Shown here: piece by piece, positions 7,331 through 16,256 of the stretch
Position numbering within the stretch: the first letter of the stretch is position 1
Layout: each line of letters begins with the position of its first letter
The notes under the pieces: generated by a model
What the model was told of the DNA's origin: nothing
The model's input: only the letters and a program-made list of their open reading frames with translations
Databases searched by the model: none
Assembly (NCBI GenBank): GCA_023413135.1
Contig: JAEZQK010000055.1
Location: 14,837 to 78,836 of the forward strand
From: Bacillota bacterium
GTDB lineage: Bacteria > Bacillota > Clostridia > Christensenellales > Aristaeellaceae
DNA: 64,000 bases
Reading direction: 5' to 3'
Translations under genes and position numbers: made by a program

Positions 7331-9802
7331 ATGTCCAATATCATCATCAGTGGTGCCAGAGAAGGGAACCTTAAGAATATTTCCTTGGAGATACCTCGTG
7401 GCAAGCTTGTGGTTTTTACGGGTTTATCAGGCTCCGGAAAATCTACGCTGGCTGTTGATGTCATTTTTAACGAATGTCAGAGACAGTATTTGGAGGCAAT
7501 AGGGCTACAGGGAATTCGTAAACCCAAAATTGATTTTTTGCGCAACGTGTCTCCGGCAATCATGATCACGCAAACAGAAGCGAATAAAAACACACGTTCG
7601 ACCGTTGGAACAGTGACAGACATATATACAGACCTGCGAATGGTCTATGAAAAGCTGGGAGTACGGACTTGTCCCCACTGCCACCAAGTCATATCGGCCG
7701 CGGAATGTAAAGAAGAACTTGAAAGAACGGGCGGGGATTATAAAGTATTTATGTATTGCAGCCAATGCAATTACAGAATGGAAAAACTAACCAGGACGCA
7801 CTTCTCTTATAATACCAGAGAAGGGGCTTGCAAGACCTGTGAAGGATTAGGAAAGGTTCTTACAATCAATAAAGAGAAAGCGGTGCATGAATCATTATCA
7901 TTGGAAAATGGCGCGGTGGACTTTTGGGAGCAGGTATACAAGAAATATCAAATTTCTTCCCTTTACAATGCTTTCCGGCACTATCACATTCCAATAGAAG
8001 AGAATACCCCGGTGGCGGATTTCAGTGTTATTCAAAAATCCATTCTCTATCATGGCGTCGAAAGTGACGACGTAAAAAGGGCGTTCCCCGGAACCCAGCC
8101 TCCAAAGACCGTTGCGGCGGGCAGGTTTGAGGGTGTTTTACCGGCGCTTTGGCGGAAGATGTCCGATAAGGGCGGCGATGCAAAACAACTGAATGATTAT
8201 TTTGATTTCGCCACTTGCCCGGATTGCATGGGCGAGCGGCTGGGAGAATTAGGCCGCAGCACAATGGTGAAAGGCACACGGCTTCCGGAACTGAATGCGC
8301 TTTCTTTGGAAGAATTATGTGAATGGTTAAAAAACTTGGAAAGCCTGCTGAACGATACCGAACGCCGCCTCATAGAATCGTATTTGCTGGACCTCAAAAC
8401 AAAAATTCAGAGGATTGTAAACGTAGGGCTTCATTATCTTTCACTTGACCGTCAGACCATTACCCTGTCAGGCGGTGAGCTGCAAAGAATAAAGCTGGCT
8501 GCCGCTTTGGATTCTGATTTGACCGGGGTTATTTATATTATGGACGAGCCGACGATTGGCCTTCATCCCAAAGATACCGAGGGAATGATAGCGATACTCA
8601 AAAAGCTGCGGGATATGGGCAATACCGTGATCGTGATTGAGCATGACATAGACGTTATGGCACAAGCCGATTATATCGTGGATATCGGCCCCGGCTCTGG
8701 AAAACATGGCGGTGAAATCATAGGATCCGGAGCATTGGCAGAAATCATGAAGCAAGAGACCTCTGTAACAGGAACGTATTTTCACAAAAACAAGCCAAGC
8801 GGCCGGTCATTCAGAAAAGGAACCGGCGATTTGATCGAAGTAAGGAATGCCAATCTCTATAATCTGCAGAATATTGGCGTCCGTTTCCCCGTCGGCTGCC
8901 TGGTCTCCGTTACCGGCGTATCAGGCTCCGGGAAATCTACGCTGGTCTTTGAAGTGCTTGCGGCAAAAAGCCAAAAAAGCCTTACCAATAACGTTGTAAC
9001 CGGGGTGGAACAATTTGATCAGGTCGTTACAATTGAGCAGTCTGCCATTACCAGAATGAAGCGTTCGAATGTCGCAACTTATTCGGAGGTATACACAGAA
9101 ATCCGCAATATTTTCGGAGGGCAAAAAGAAGCTAAGGATAAAGGATTATCCGCAAAGCACTTTTCCTTTAATACCCCAGGCGGCCGCTGTGAAAATTGCG
9201 AGGGTTTGGGGTATGTGACCAGCAATATGCTGTTTTTTGCAAACATTGAAGTACCCTGTCCGGTCTGCGGTGGAAAACAATTCAATGACGAAGTCTTGTC
9301 GGTAAAGTACAATGGGTACACGATAAAAGATGTCCTTCAAATGAGTGTTGAAGAAGCTCTGTATGCCTTTGACATGTATCCCAGAATAAAAAGAATACTG
9401 ATGCTGCTTCAAGACGTGGGGTTAGGCTACCTGGAGCTTGGACAAACATTGACGACTTTATCCGGTGGTGAAGGACAGCGCTTGAAACTGGCGAAAGAAC
9501 TGATCAATAATACCGGCAGGCACAGTTTGTATTTGATGGACGAGCCCACAACAGGCCTGCATCCGGTAGACGTTGAGAATTTTCTCACTCTTTTGAACCG
9601 CATGGTGGATTCTGGAAACACAGTCATTGTAGTGGAGCATAATCAACAGGTTATTATGGCATCCGATTGGGTTGTCGACCTTGGGCCGGAAGGCGGCAAA
9701 AATGGTGGAAGAGTAGTATTTGAGGGCACTCCGTCTGATATGAGAAGCTGTTCTCAATCGATTACCGCAAAATACATGCCACCTATAATTCTCCATTCAT
9801 AA
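7331..9802 (+). CDS. UvrA-like ABC ATPase (class II, drug-resistance type)
   Basis: 823 residues with two ABC modules. Module 1 has Walker A GLSGSGKST, signature LSGGELQRIKL and Walker B IYIMDEPTIGLHP. Module 2 has GVSGSGKST, LSGGEGQRLKL and LYLMDEPTTGLHP. Zinc-knuckle cysteines are kept (CPHCHQ, CKTCEGLG, CENCEGLG with CPVCGG). Canonical UvrA is about 940 residues; the shortage between Walker A and signature of module 1 suggests a reduced UvrB-interaction region, as in UvrA2/DrrC-type proteins linked to resistance against DNA-binding drugs. ATG 7331 follows AAGGAGG. Control by the adjacent double-MerR protein is likely. The repair uvrA is presumably elsewhere. Confidence 0.85.
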   Translation: MSNIIISGAREGNLKNISLEIPRGKLVVFTGLSGSGKSTLAVDVIFNECQRQYLEAIGLQGIRKPKIDFLRNVSPAIMITQTEANKNTRSTVGTVTDIYTDLRMVYEKLGVRTCPHCHQVISAAECKEELERTGGDYKVFMYCSQCNYRMEKLTRTHFSYNTREGACKTCEGLGKVLTINKEKAVHESLSLENGAVDFWEQVYKKYQISSLYNAFRHYHIPIEENTPVADFSVIQKSILYHGVESDDVKRAFPGTQPPKTVAAGRFEGVLPALWRKMSDKGGDAKQLNDYFDFATCPDCMGERLGELGRSTMVKGTRLPELNALSLEELCEWLKNLESLLNDTERRLIESYLLDLKTKIQRIVNVGLHYLSLDRQTITLSGGELQRIKLAAALDSDLTGVIYIMDEPTIGLHPKDTEGMIAILKKLRDMGNTVIVIEHDIDVMAQADYIVDIGPGSGKHGGEIIGSGALAEIMKQETSVTGTYFHKNKPSGRSFRKGTGDLIEVRNANLYNLQNIGVRFPVGCLVSVTGVSGSGKSTLVFEVLAAKSQKSLTNNVVTGVEQFDQVVTIEQSAITRMKRSNVATYSEVYTEIRNIFGGQKEAKDKGLSAKHFSFNTPGGRCENCEGLGYVTSNMLFFANIEVPCPVCGGKQFNDEVLSVKYNGYTIKDVLQMSVEEALYAFDMYPRIKRILMLLQDVGLGYLELGQTLTTLSGGEGQRLKLAKELINNTGRHSLYLMDEPTTGLHPVDVENFLTLLNRMVDSGNTVIVVEHNQQVIMASDWVVDLGPEGGKNGGRVVFEGTPSDMRSCSQSITAKYMPPIILHS

Positions 9803-9810
9803 CCTGCTGA
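9801..9810 (+). repeat. Target site duplication, left copy
   Basis: AACCTGCTGA lies directly before the left inverted end of the element at 9811 and is repeated exactly at 10167-10176, directly after the right end. Confidence 0.75.
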
Positions 9811-10166
9811 CAGGGCTGTCTCATTTGGATTTTTGTTAAGGCATATGAAGAAGCAAAAAGCAAGTTGCGGACCCGAAGGTCCAGGGCGACCGGAAAGCCC
9901 TGGTCGTGCCGTGAGGCACGAAATACTCTTATTTTTCGATCGATTACCCATTGAGAGAAAAGGAATTTCGCCCCTGCGGGGGCGAACAGGGCTTTCCTAC
10001 CCATCTGGCTCAATCGGCGCATTGCTTCGCTGCCGCTCGCACTGCTTGTTTCGCCAGCCTCCTCCATACCGCCCTATTCTACCACTGGCAGGGGCGGTAT
10101 TCCGGAGCCCTGGACCTTCGGATGCATCCTCTCTCTCGCTAAAAAGCTTCAAATGAGACTGCTCTG
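9811..10166. mobile_element. MITE-like element, 356 bp, with inverted ends
   Basis: The left end CAGGGCTGTCTCATTTGGA matches the reverse complement of the right end (CAGAGCAGTCTCATTTGAA) at 16 of 19 positions, followed on both sides by T-rich sequence. A 10 bp direct duplication flanks it. It carries no transposase. The inside is a row of hairpins (GGACC/GGTCC, CGTGCC/GGCACG, TTCGCCCC/GGGGCGAA). A 33-base unit at 9892-9924 is repeated inverted at 9965-9997. The right half matches the reverse strand of 30490-30656. It fills the space between the UvrA-like and cysteine desulfurase genes. Confidence 0.75.
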
Positions 10167-10176
10167 AACCTGCTGA
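10167..10176 (+). repeat. Target site duplication, right copy
   Basis: Exact repeat of AACCTGCTGA (9801-9810), immediately outside the right inverted end of the element. Confidence 0.75.
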
Positions 10177-10202
10177 TCGGTTTGTTGACTTCTCCCGCAC
10201 GT

Positions 10203-10208
10203 TATAAT
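10203..10208 (+). promoter_or_regulatory. -10 box of the cysteine desulfurase operon
   Basis: A perfect TATAAT lies 51 bases before the start codon. The best -35 candidates (TTTGTT at 10181, TTGTTG at 10182) give spacers of 16 and 15 and are weak. The promoter begins right after the MITE duplication, so the insertion may have altered it. Confidence 0.45.
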
Positions 10209-10258
10209 ACAATCGAGTGCGGCTGATGTTTGGCCGATGTTTGCATGGGAGAAATCTG

Positions 10259-11404
10259 ATGATTTACTTGGACTACGCTGCAGATACGAAAGTTTCCGAA
10301 ACCGTGCTATCCGCGTTCCTGTCGGCCGCACGGGAATACGGCGCAAACCCCAATTCCGGGCACGCGCTGGGCCTTGCTGCCAGTCGGAGGCTGGATCAGG
10401 CCGTGGAACATATCGCCGGGATGCTTGGTGCGCAGCCGGATGAAGTTGTGGTGACCTCCGGCGCCACCGAGGCCAACAATCTGGCCATTTTAGGCGCAGC
10501 ATACGCCTATCAGAGCCGGGGGCGCCACCTGATTACAAGCCCGATGGAGCACGCCTCGGTAACCGGGCCGATGACTACGCTCAAAGCTGAAGGCTTCGAT
10601 CTGGATTTTATGAAAGTACAGCCTGACGGCCGCGTCGATATAGCGCATCTTAAAACCCTTCTGCGCCCGGACACCATACTAGTCTCGCTGTGCGCTGTAG
10701 ACAGCGAGGCGGGGGTCGTGCAGCCTCTGGAATCGGTGCGCGAAGCGCTGGCGGGCTTTCCCAACTGCCGTCTGCATATAGATGCCACCCAGGCGGTGGG
10801 CAAGCTGCCGGTCAATTTGGACAGCGCAGACTTGTTTACCCTATCGCCCCACAAATTTTACGGCATTACCGGCAGCGGGGCGCTGGTTGCGCGTAGCGGC
10901 ATCCGCCTTGCGCCGCTGTGGCATGGCGGTACCGGCGCGACGCCGTACCGCAGCGGTACACCTGCGCTATCATTGACGGTCGCCATGGAGGCTGCGCTGG
11001 AGGAGGCGCACAGGTATCTTGATGAGCGGCTGGAAAGCGTCCGGCGGTTCAACCTTTACTTGCGCGATAAGCTTAGCAGTTTGCCCTTTGTCATCCTCAA
11101 CAGCCCGGCAAACGCGTCGCCCTATATACTGAACTTCAGCGTTTTAAATGTCCGCGCCCGCGAACTGATCGCGCTTTTATCCGACCGTGGCATCTGTGTG
11201 TCGTCGAAATCCGCCTGCTGCGCACCCGCTTCGCCGTCACACCCGGTTTTGGCAATGACCGGCGACCGCAAACGCGCACTCAATACCGTGCGCGTAAGCC
11301 TCAGCCATTTAACCACAGAAAGCGAGATCGATCAATTCCTGCTTAAGCTCTGTGAATGCGCCGGCAGTTTGGAGGTATCCCATGGAAAACGGCCAGAAGC
11401 TTGA
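10259..11404 (+). CDS. Cysteine desulfurase (NifS/IscS-like)
   Basis: 381 residues, fold type I PLP enzyme. Features in order: YLDYAADTKVSE at the N-terminus, VTSGATEANNLAI, HIDATQAVGKLPV, the PLP-lysine region LSPHKFYGITGSG, and the C-terminal catalytic cysteine loop SSKSACCAPASPSHPVL. ATG 10259 follows GGGAGAAATCTG. The stop overlaps the next gene, a TtcA-like tRNA sulfurtransferase, by 23 bases. The two are therefore translationally coupled, and this enzyme probably supplies persulfide sulfur for tRNA thiolation. Confidence 0.9.
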   Translation: MIYLDYAADTKVSETVLSAFLSAAREYGANPNSGHALGLAASRRLDQAVEHIAGMLGAQPDEVVVTSGATEANNLAILGAAYAYQSRGRHLITSPMEHASVTGPMTTLKAEGFDLDFMKVQPDGRVDIAHLKTLLRPDTILVSLCAVDSEAGVVQPLESVREALAGFPNCRLHIDATQAVGKLPVNLDSADLFTLSPHKFYGITGSGALVARSGIRLAPLWHGGTGATPYRSGTPALSLTVAMEAALEEAHRYLDERLESVRRFNLYLRDKLSSLPFVILNSPANASPYILNFSVLNVRARELIALLSDRGICVSSKSACCAPASPSHPVLAMTGDRKRALNTVRVSLSHLTTESEIDQFLLKLCECAGSLEVSHGKRPEA

Positions 11405-12221
11405 GCGCAGCATCATTACGAAGTTCCGCAAGACCATCTGGAGTAACTTTACACGGGCGCTGCGCGAATACCGGCTGATTCAGCCGGGTGACCATATAGC
11501 CGCCTGCATCTCCGGCGGCAAGGACTCGTTCCTGATGGCCAAGTGTTTGCAGGAGATTCAGCGTCATGGAAATATGCCCTTTGAGCTGTCGTTTCTTGCG
11601 ATGGATCCCGGCTACCATTCGCTTAACCGCCGCCTGATTCAGGAGAATGCGGAGTTGATGGGCCTGCCCATCCGCATCTTTGAGACCGATATTTTTGACA
11701 CCGTGGCCAACATGGACCAAAACCCCTGCTATATGTGCGCCCGGATGCGCAGGGGCCACCTTTACAAAAACGCGCAGCTGCTTGGCGCGAACAAGATCGC
11801 GCTGGGACACCACTTTGACGACGTGATCGAGACGGTGCTGCTCAGTATGCTCTACGGCGGCGAAATGAAGACCATGATGCCGAGGCTCCGCAGTCAAAAC
11901 TACCCGGGTATGGAGCTGATCCGGCCCATGTACATGGTGCGTGAGAAAGACATCATTGCCTGGCGGAACTACAATCATCTGACGTTTTTGAACTGTGCCT
12001 GCCGGTTTACCGAAAACTGCGCATTAGGCGACGGAGGCGGCGGAAAGCGCGCCCAGGTCAAGGCGCTGATCGCGCAATTGGAAAAAGCCCATCCCGGCGT
12101 TGAGATGAATATCTTCCGTTCCTGCCATGACGTCAATCTGGATACCGTCATCGGCTACAAAAAAGACGGCGTGCTCCACTCCTTTGATGAGGATTACGAT
12201 ACGTGCCATCAGGATCAATAA
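11382..12221 (+). CDS. TtcA-like tRNA 2-thiocytidine synthetase (PP-loop ATPase)
   Basis: 279 residues. The PP-loop is ISGGKDS near residue 39. A C-x2-C pair (PCYMCARMRRG) and a later cysteine (NCACRF) match the three ligands of the [4Fe-4S] cluster in TtcA, which thiolates C32 of certain tRNAs. GHHFDDVIETVL is also typical. ATG 11382 has GGAGG upstream and lies inside the end of the cysteine desulfurase gene, pointing to a dedicated sulfur-transfer pair. TtuA-type U54 thiolation is a possible alternative within the superfamily. Confidence 0.85.
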   Translation: MENGQKLERSIITKFRKTIWSNFTRALREYRLIQPGDHIAACISGGKDSFLMAKCLQEIQRHGNMPFELSFLAMDPGYHSLNRRLIQENAELMGLPIRIFETDIFDTVANMDQNPCYMCARMRRGHLYKNAQLLGANKIALGHHFDDVIETVLLSMLYGGEMKTMMPRLRSQNYPGMELIRPMYMVREKDIIAWRNYNHLTFLNCACRFTENCALGDGGGGKRAQVKALIAQLEKAHPGVEMNIFRSCHDVNLDTVIGYKKDGVLHSFDEDYDTCHQDQ

Positions 12222-12351
12222 CGCTTTACATCCTTAAAATACCGCCATCATAGTCTGATAGAATGTGAGGAGTATACCACCAGTAGCCTTAAAGTCATCC
12301 ATGAGGTTCTGTTCGACATTTAAAACAACTTTCTGTTTATTCATATAACGG

Positions 12352-12380
12352 TTTACTTGCAGAAGATGGCATGCTATACT
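12352..12380 (+). promoter_or_regulatory. Promoter of the kinase-like gene
   Basis: TTTACT (12352-12357), 17 bases, TATACT (12375-12380). It lies in the 258-base gap after the TtcA-like gene, where I see no other feature. Confidence 0.55.
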
Positions 12381-12479
12381 TGATTTGTCAATATGATATT
12401 AAGCAATCTGTACCTATTTGACCTGCTGCAAATTCCCCAACAAAAACAATTCTGCCGTACTAAAAGAAAAGAGGCAAAT

Positions 12480-13064
12480 ATGAAAAGATTGATTCTGGTT
12501 ACATCCCCGCCGGCCTGCGGGAAAACCTATGTATCCAAGCAGCTTGCCAAGAACCTCAAGCATGTGGTCTACCTGGATAAGGATACGCTGATCGTGTTGT
12601 CCAAGCAGATCTTTGTTGTCGCAAATCAGGAGTATAACAGAAGCTCAGACTTTTTCGAAGCCAATATACGGGATTATGAATATGCGGCGATCGTCGACCT
12701 TGCCCTGGAGGCGCTGGAGTATGACGACATCGTACTGATAAACGCCCCCTTTACAAGAGAGGTGCGCGATACGAAATATATGTCCGATTTAAAATCAAAA
12801 CTTGCGCAGAAAAACGCAAGCCTCACCGTGATATGGGTCCAGACGGATGTAGAGGTATGCAGGCAGAGAATGATTAGGCGCAACAGTGACCGCGACCACT
12901 GGAAACTCACACATTGGGACGAATATATAGCAGGCGTCAATTTTGAAATTCCAAAGGAACTGGACGATCCGGAATGCAAAGACGATCTGCTTATTTTCAA
13001 AAACTCCTCAGACGAAGAGTTTGAAGCGTCCATGAATGAGACCCTGGGCATCATTGAAGGGTAG
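12480..13064 (+). CDS. P-loop kinase-like ATPase
   Basis: 194 residues. The nucleotide-binding loop is SPPACGKTYVSKQL at residues 9-22, a variant Walker A with proline in place of the usual first glycine. WVQTDVEVCRQRMIRR followed by RDHWK looks like the LID region of small-molecule or zeta-toxin-like kinases. The ATG at 12480 has AAGAGG upstream; the frame extends further without a ribosome binding site. The substrate is unknown. The next gene (methyltransferase) starts 39 bases after the stop. Confidence 0.7.
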   Translation: MKRLILVTSPPACGKTYVSKQLAKNLKHVVYLDKDTLIVLSKQIFVVANQEYNRSSDFFEANIRDYEYAAIVDLALEALEYDDIVLINAPFTREVRDTKYMSDLKSKLAQKNASLTVIWVQTDVEVCRQRMIRRNSDRDHWKLTHWDEYIAGVNFEIPKELDDPECKDDLLIFKNSSDEEFEASMNETLGIIEG

Positions 13065-13103
13065 CATGGCCATTAAGGCAGGGACGGATGAAGGAAAAGA
13101 ATC

Positions 13104-13859
13104 ATGACACATGAAGAAAAAATGAAGCTGATGGTGGATGAAAAGTATCCTTTGGCATCAAAGTACGATCCCGAATGGATTTACGAAAACAAAATGGGCT
13201 GTCAGTGCCTTTGGCTTGCAGAGTCATTGTCAAGGGTGATGAAGCTTGAACCGGGCATGCGTGTCCTGGACCTGGGATGCGGAAAAGCGCTCACCTCGAT
13301 CTTTTTAGCCAAGGAGTTTGGCGTCACCGTATATGCGACCGATTTGTGGATCAGCGCCTCGGATAACTGGAAGCGCATTTGTGAAATGGGCATGCAGGAC
13401 CGGGTAATCCCGATCCACGCCGACGCTCACGCGCTGCCTTATGCGAATGATTTTTTCGATGCCATTGTCTGCATTAACTCCTTTCAATTCTACGGCACAT
13501 CAGATACGTATCTGGCGGATTATCTGGCGCATCTGCTAAGACCAAACGGCCAGTTCGGTCTGGCTTTATGGGGACCGGATAACGAATTTCAAGGAAAAGT
13601 CCCCACTGACATGGAAAAAGGCTGGTGGCCGGACTTTTATTATTTCCACTCCCTTGACTGGTGGCGGTGGCACTTTGAAAAAACTAAGCTTTTTTCCTTT
13701 GAATTTGGGGACGATCTGGGCGGCGACGGCATTCGCGTCACAAAGCAATGGGCAAAGATCATGGACAAATATGATGAGCTTCACAACAATGAGATCATGC
13801 GCTGGAACCGGATGGTTTTTAGGCGCAACAGCTTCCATGCGGATGACTTCAGAGTGTGA
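13104..13859 (+). CDS. Class I SAM-dependent methyltransferase
   Basis: 251 residues. Motif I is VLDLGCGKALTSIFLAKEF (about residue 51), with an acidic loop (YATDLW), DAHALPYANDFFDAIVC and LLRPNGQFG. This is the UbiE-like architecture. The C-terminal third is rich in Trp/Tyr (WWPDFYYFHSLDWWRWHF) and may form the substrate lid. GAAGGA lies 13 bases before the ATG. It probably belongs with the preceding kinase-like gene. Substrate unknown. Confidence 0.8.
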   Translation: MTHEEKMKLMVDEKYPLASKYDPEWIYENKMGCQCLWLAESLSRVMKLEPGMRVLDLGCGKALTSIFLAKEFGVTVYATDLWISASDNWKRICEMGMQDRVIPIHADAHALPYANDFFDAIVCINSFQFYGTSDTYLADYLAHLLRPNGQFGLALWGPDNEFQGKVPTDMEKGWWPDFYYFHSLDWWRWHFEKTKLFSFEFGDDLGGDGIRVTKQWAKIMDKYDELHNNEIMRWNRMVFRRNSFHADDFRV

Positions 13860-13895
13860 GGGATTGAAGATAACAGCACGGGAGTTGAAACCACC

Positions 13896-14177
13896 ATGTT
13901 GATCGGCACCGCACAAATCACCATCCACGCCCCATGGGTGCATTCCCTGAAAGAGAAGCGCATGGTGGTCAGGAGCATTTGCGCCAAGGTACGCAACAAG
14001 TTCAACGTATCCATCGCGGAGGTGGATGCGCAGGACCTCCATCAGCGGATTGTGCTGGGCTTTGCCTGTGTTGCAGGGGATGCGGCCATAGCCGACAGCA
14101 TGGTTGATAACATATTGAATTTCATTGAGAACAATTCTGAAGGTGAAATCATCGATATTTTCAAGGAGTTCAGGTAA
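13896..14177 (+). CDS. DUF503 family protein (YlxP-like)
   Basis: 93 residues, the full length of this family. It begins MLIGTAQITIHAPWVHSLKEKR and continues RKFNVS-type sequence (KVRNKFNVSIAEVDAQD), matching the DUF503 core. In Bacillus the family member lies near infB/rbfA, and the function is unknown. Here it sits 36 bases after the methyltransferase and 31 bases before a PLP enzyme, so the usual neighbourhood is not kept. Confidence 0.85.
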   Translation: MLIGTAQITIHAPWVHSLKEKRMVVRSICAKVRNKFNVSIAEVDAQDLHQRIVLGFACVAGDAAIADSMVDNILNFIENNSEGEIIDIFKEFR

Positions 14178-14208
14178 CATTTTAAATGCTAACCGGGAGG
14201 ATACACCT

Positions 14209-15273
14209 ATGAAGATCACCGATATCGAAACGCCGGCCTTGATCCTGGACGAATCGTCCCTTACGCGTAATATGGCTGCGATGAAAGCATTGACGGACGA
14301 AGTTGGGATCAGCCTGAGGCCGCACTACAAATCGCATCGCTCCGCGTACCTGGCCCAATTGCAGATGTCCTTGGGCGCCAAGGGGATCACTTGCGCAAAG
14401 GTTGGCGAGGCCGAAGATCTGGCAAAGGCCGGGATACAAGATATTCTGATTGCAAATCAGATCACATCCCCGTCCAAGATCGCCCGGGCAGTACAGGTGG
14501 CCCTAAAGACGAATCTGACGGTATGCGTGGATACAAAACAAAATGTGCTCGATCTGGAGGAAGCCGCAAGCCTAAAAAATACCAAATTGTCGGTGTATAT
14601 TGAGTTTGAGATCGGCATGAACCGTTGCGGTGTCGAAACCTTCGAGGAAGTATATGCCCTGGCGGAACTGATACAAAGGCAGCCGCATTTGTGCTTTAAA
14701 GGCATACAAGCTTATGCAGGCCAATTGTCTCATGAGGTTGACGATGAAAAACGGCTCACCCATTCGGTAAATATAGAGCACCGCCTTACACAGCTGAAAG
14801 AACACCTTACGTCCAAAGGGATTCCAGTGCAGGAAATCAGTGGCATGAGCACGGGTACGCTTCCGCTAAGAAAGAAAATGAAAACGGTCTACACGGAGGC
14901 GCAGGCAGGCAGCTACCTGTTTATGGATGCTTGCTACGGCAAAATGACTCTGCCCTTTGAACATGCACTGTTTGTACTGGCGACCGTCGTATCCGTAAGG
15001 GGAAGTGCCTTTCATACCGATGCAGGCCTCAAATCCTGCAGCGTAGATCAGGGAAATCCCGTTTTGAAAGACCATCCCGAAGTACAGGCCCGGCTCAGTG
15101 AAGAGCATATATCGCACCAGCTTCCCGGGCACACCTATCGTGTGAATGATAAAGTACTATACATTCCGGGGCATTGCTGCACAAACATCAACTTGTTCGA
15201 CAATATCTATTTGGTTTCTGATGAAGAAGTTTTGCGCGTTATACCGGTTACCGGCCGGGGAAAGTCACAATAA
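14209..15273 (+). CDS. D-threonine aldolase/D-serine dehydratase-like PLP enzyme
   Basis: 354 residues with an alanine-racemase-type barrel. TPALILDESSLTRNM opens the domain and LRPHYKSHRS holds the PLP lysine. VYIEFEIGMNRCGV is a barrel strand, and the C-terminal PGHCCTNINLFD carries the His/Cys pair that binds metal in the DSD1/D-TA family. The reaction would be metal-dependent cleavage or dehydration of a D-3-hydroxyamino acid. ATG 14209 follows GGGAGG; a frame extension overlapping DUF503 lacks a site. A short hairpin (15283-15303) follows the stop. Confidence 0.85.
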   Translation: MKITDIETPALILDESSLTRNMAAMKALTDEVGISLRPHYKSHRSAYLAQLQMSLGAKGITCAKVGEAEDLAKAGIQDILIANQITSPSKIARAVQVALKTNLTVCVDTKQNVLDLEEAASLKNTKLSVYIEFEIGMNRCGVETFEEVYALAELIQRQPHLCFKGIQAYAGQLSHEVDDEKRLTHSVNIEHRLTQLKEHLTSKGIPVQEISGMSTGTLPLRKKMKTVYTEAQAGSYLFMDACYGKMTLPFEHALFVLATVVSVRGSAFHTDAGLKSCSVDQGNPVLKDHPEVQARLSEEHISHQLPGHTYRVNDKVLYIPGHCCTNINLFDNIYLVSDEEVLRVIPVTGRGKSQ

Positions 15274-15282
15274 GAATAATCC

Positions 15283-15303
15283 TGCTTTGCAATAAGCAAA
15301 GCA
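15283..15303 (+). terminator. Hairpin between PLP enzyme and DUF1848 gene
   Basis: TGCTTTGC and GCAAAGCA pair perfectly around AATAA, followed by CTCTTC. The T-run is weak, so it may attenuate rather than stop transcription into the next gene. Confidence 0.45.
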
Positions 15304-15330
15304 CTCTTCAAAAGGAAACATGAATTTGCT

Positions 15331-16230
15331 ATGATTATAAGCGCAAGCCGCCGCACCGATATACCGGCCTGCTATTCCGATTGGTTCTACCAAAGGATCA
15401 GGGAAGGGTTTGTTTTGACGCGCAACCCCATGCGCTTTCACCAGGTTTCCAAAGTGATCCTTTCTCCCGAAGCTGTGGACGGCATTGTGTTCTGGACAAA
15501 AAATCCCGCCCCCATGATAAACAGGCTGGACGAGCTGAATGCATACACCTACTATTTTCAGTTCACGCTGACCTCCTACGGCAAAGACATGGAGCCCAAT
15601 GTTCCCGTCAAAAGCAGTGAGGTGATCCCCACCTTCCTGCGCCTGTCCGACAAGATTGGCCCGGAGAGAGTTGTCTGGCGTTATGACCCGATCCTGCTCA
15701 GCGAAAAATATACCGTAGATTATCATCTGGAGTATTTCCATGAAATCGCCAAGCGGTTAAGAGGTTATACCAACAAGTGCATCATCAGCTTCGTGGACCG
15801 CTACCGAAACACGGACACCAATCTCGGTACCTTCGGGCTTGCGGAAATGGATGACGATACCATGCGAAAACTGGCAGAGTCCTTTTGTAGAATTGCCCGC
15901 GGCTTTAAAATGGTCGTCGAAACCTGTGCCGAGGAGATCGATCTAAAAGCATATGGTATCGGCCACGCAAAATGCATAGACGGCGGTTTGCTGGGTAAGC
16001 TTCGCGGATATCCCCTCAAGGTTTCCAGGGACAAAAATCAGCGGCCCCATTGCGGGTGCGATGCCAGCGTGGATATCGGCATGTACAACACCTGCAAAAA
16101 CGGCTGCAGATACTGCTATGCCAATTACAATACCGGTGCGCTGAAAACCGCCGCAGGCAGCCATGATCCATCCTCCCCGCTGCTGATCGGCGGCATCGGC
16201 GAGGATGATATCATCAAGATACGCACCTGA
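15331..16230 (+). CDS. DUF1848 family protein with C-terminal Cys cluster
   Basis: 299 residues. The N-terminal MIISASRRTDIPACYSDWF and IVFWTKNPAPMI are hallmarks of DUF1848. Near the C-terminus, TCKNGCRYCYANYN gives a C-x3-C-x2-C motif, preceded by HCGCDAS, so an iron-sulfur cluster is probable. The motif is at the end of the chain, not at the start as in ordinary radical SAM enzymes. Function unknown. The ribosome binding site (AAAGG) lies 15 bases upstream, somewhat far; an earlier ATG stops at once. Confidence 0.8.
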   Translation: MIISASRRTDIPACYSDWFYQRIREGFVLTRNPMRFHQVSKVILSPEAVDGIVFWTKNPAPMINRLDELNAYTYYFQFTLTSYGKDMEPNVPVKSSEVIPTFLRLSDKIGPERVVWRYDPILLSEKYTVDYHLEYFHEIAKRLRGYTNKCIISFVDRYRNTDTNLGTFGLAEMDDDTMRKLAESFCRIARGFKMVVETCAEEIDLKAYGIGHAKCIDGGLLGKLRGYPLKVSRDKNQRPHCGCDASVDIGMYNTCKNGCRYCYANYNTGALKTAAGSHDPSSPLLIGGIGEDDIIKIRT

Positions 16231-16256
16231 CGATGCACGGCCAAACTGGAGGTAAC

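Noticed and set aside
9833..10156. Small + and - strand frames of 60-107 codons between the UvrA-like and desulfurase genes.
   Set aside because: They fall inside the hairpin-rich MITE, lack ribosome binding sites and have no protein-like composition.
11343..11978. 211-codon - strand frame opposite the TtcA-like gene.
   Set aside because: Antisense of a gene with intact PP-loop and cluster motifs; no ribosome binding site.
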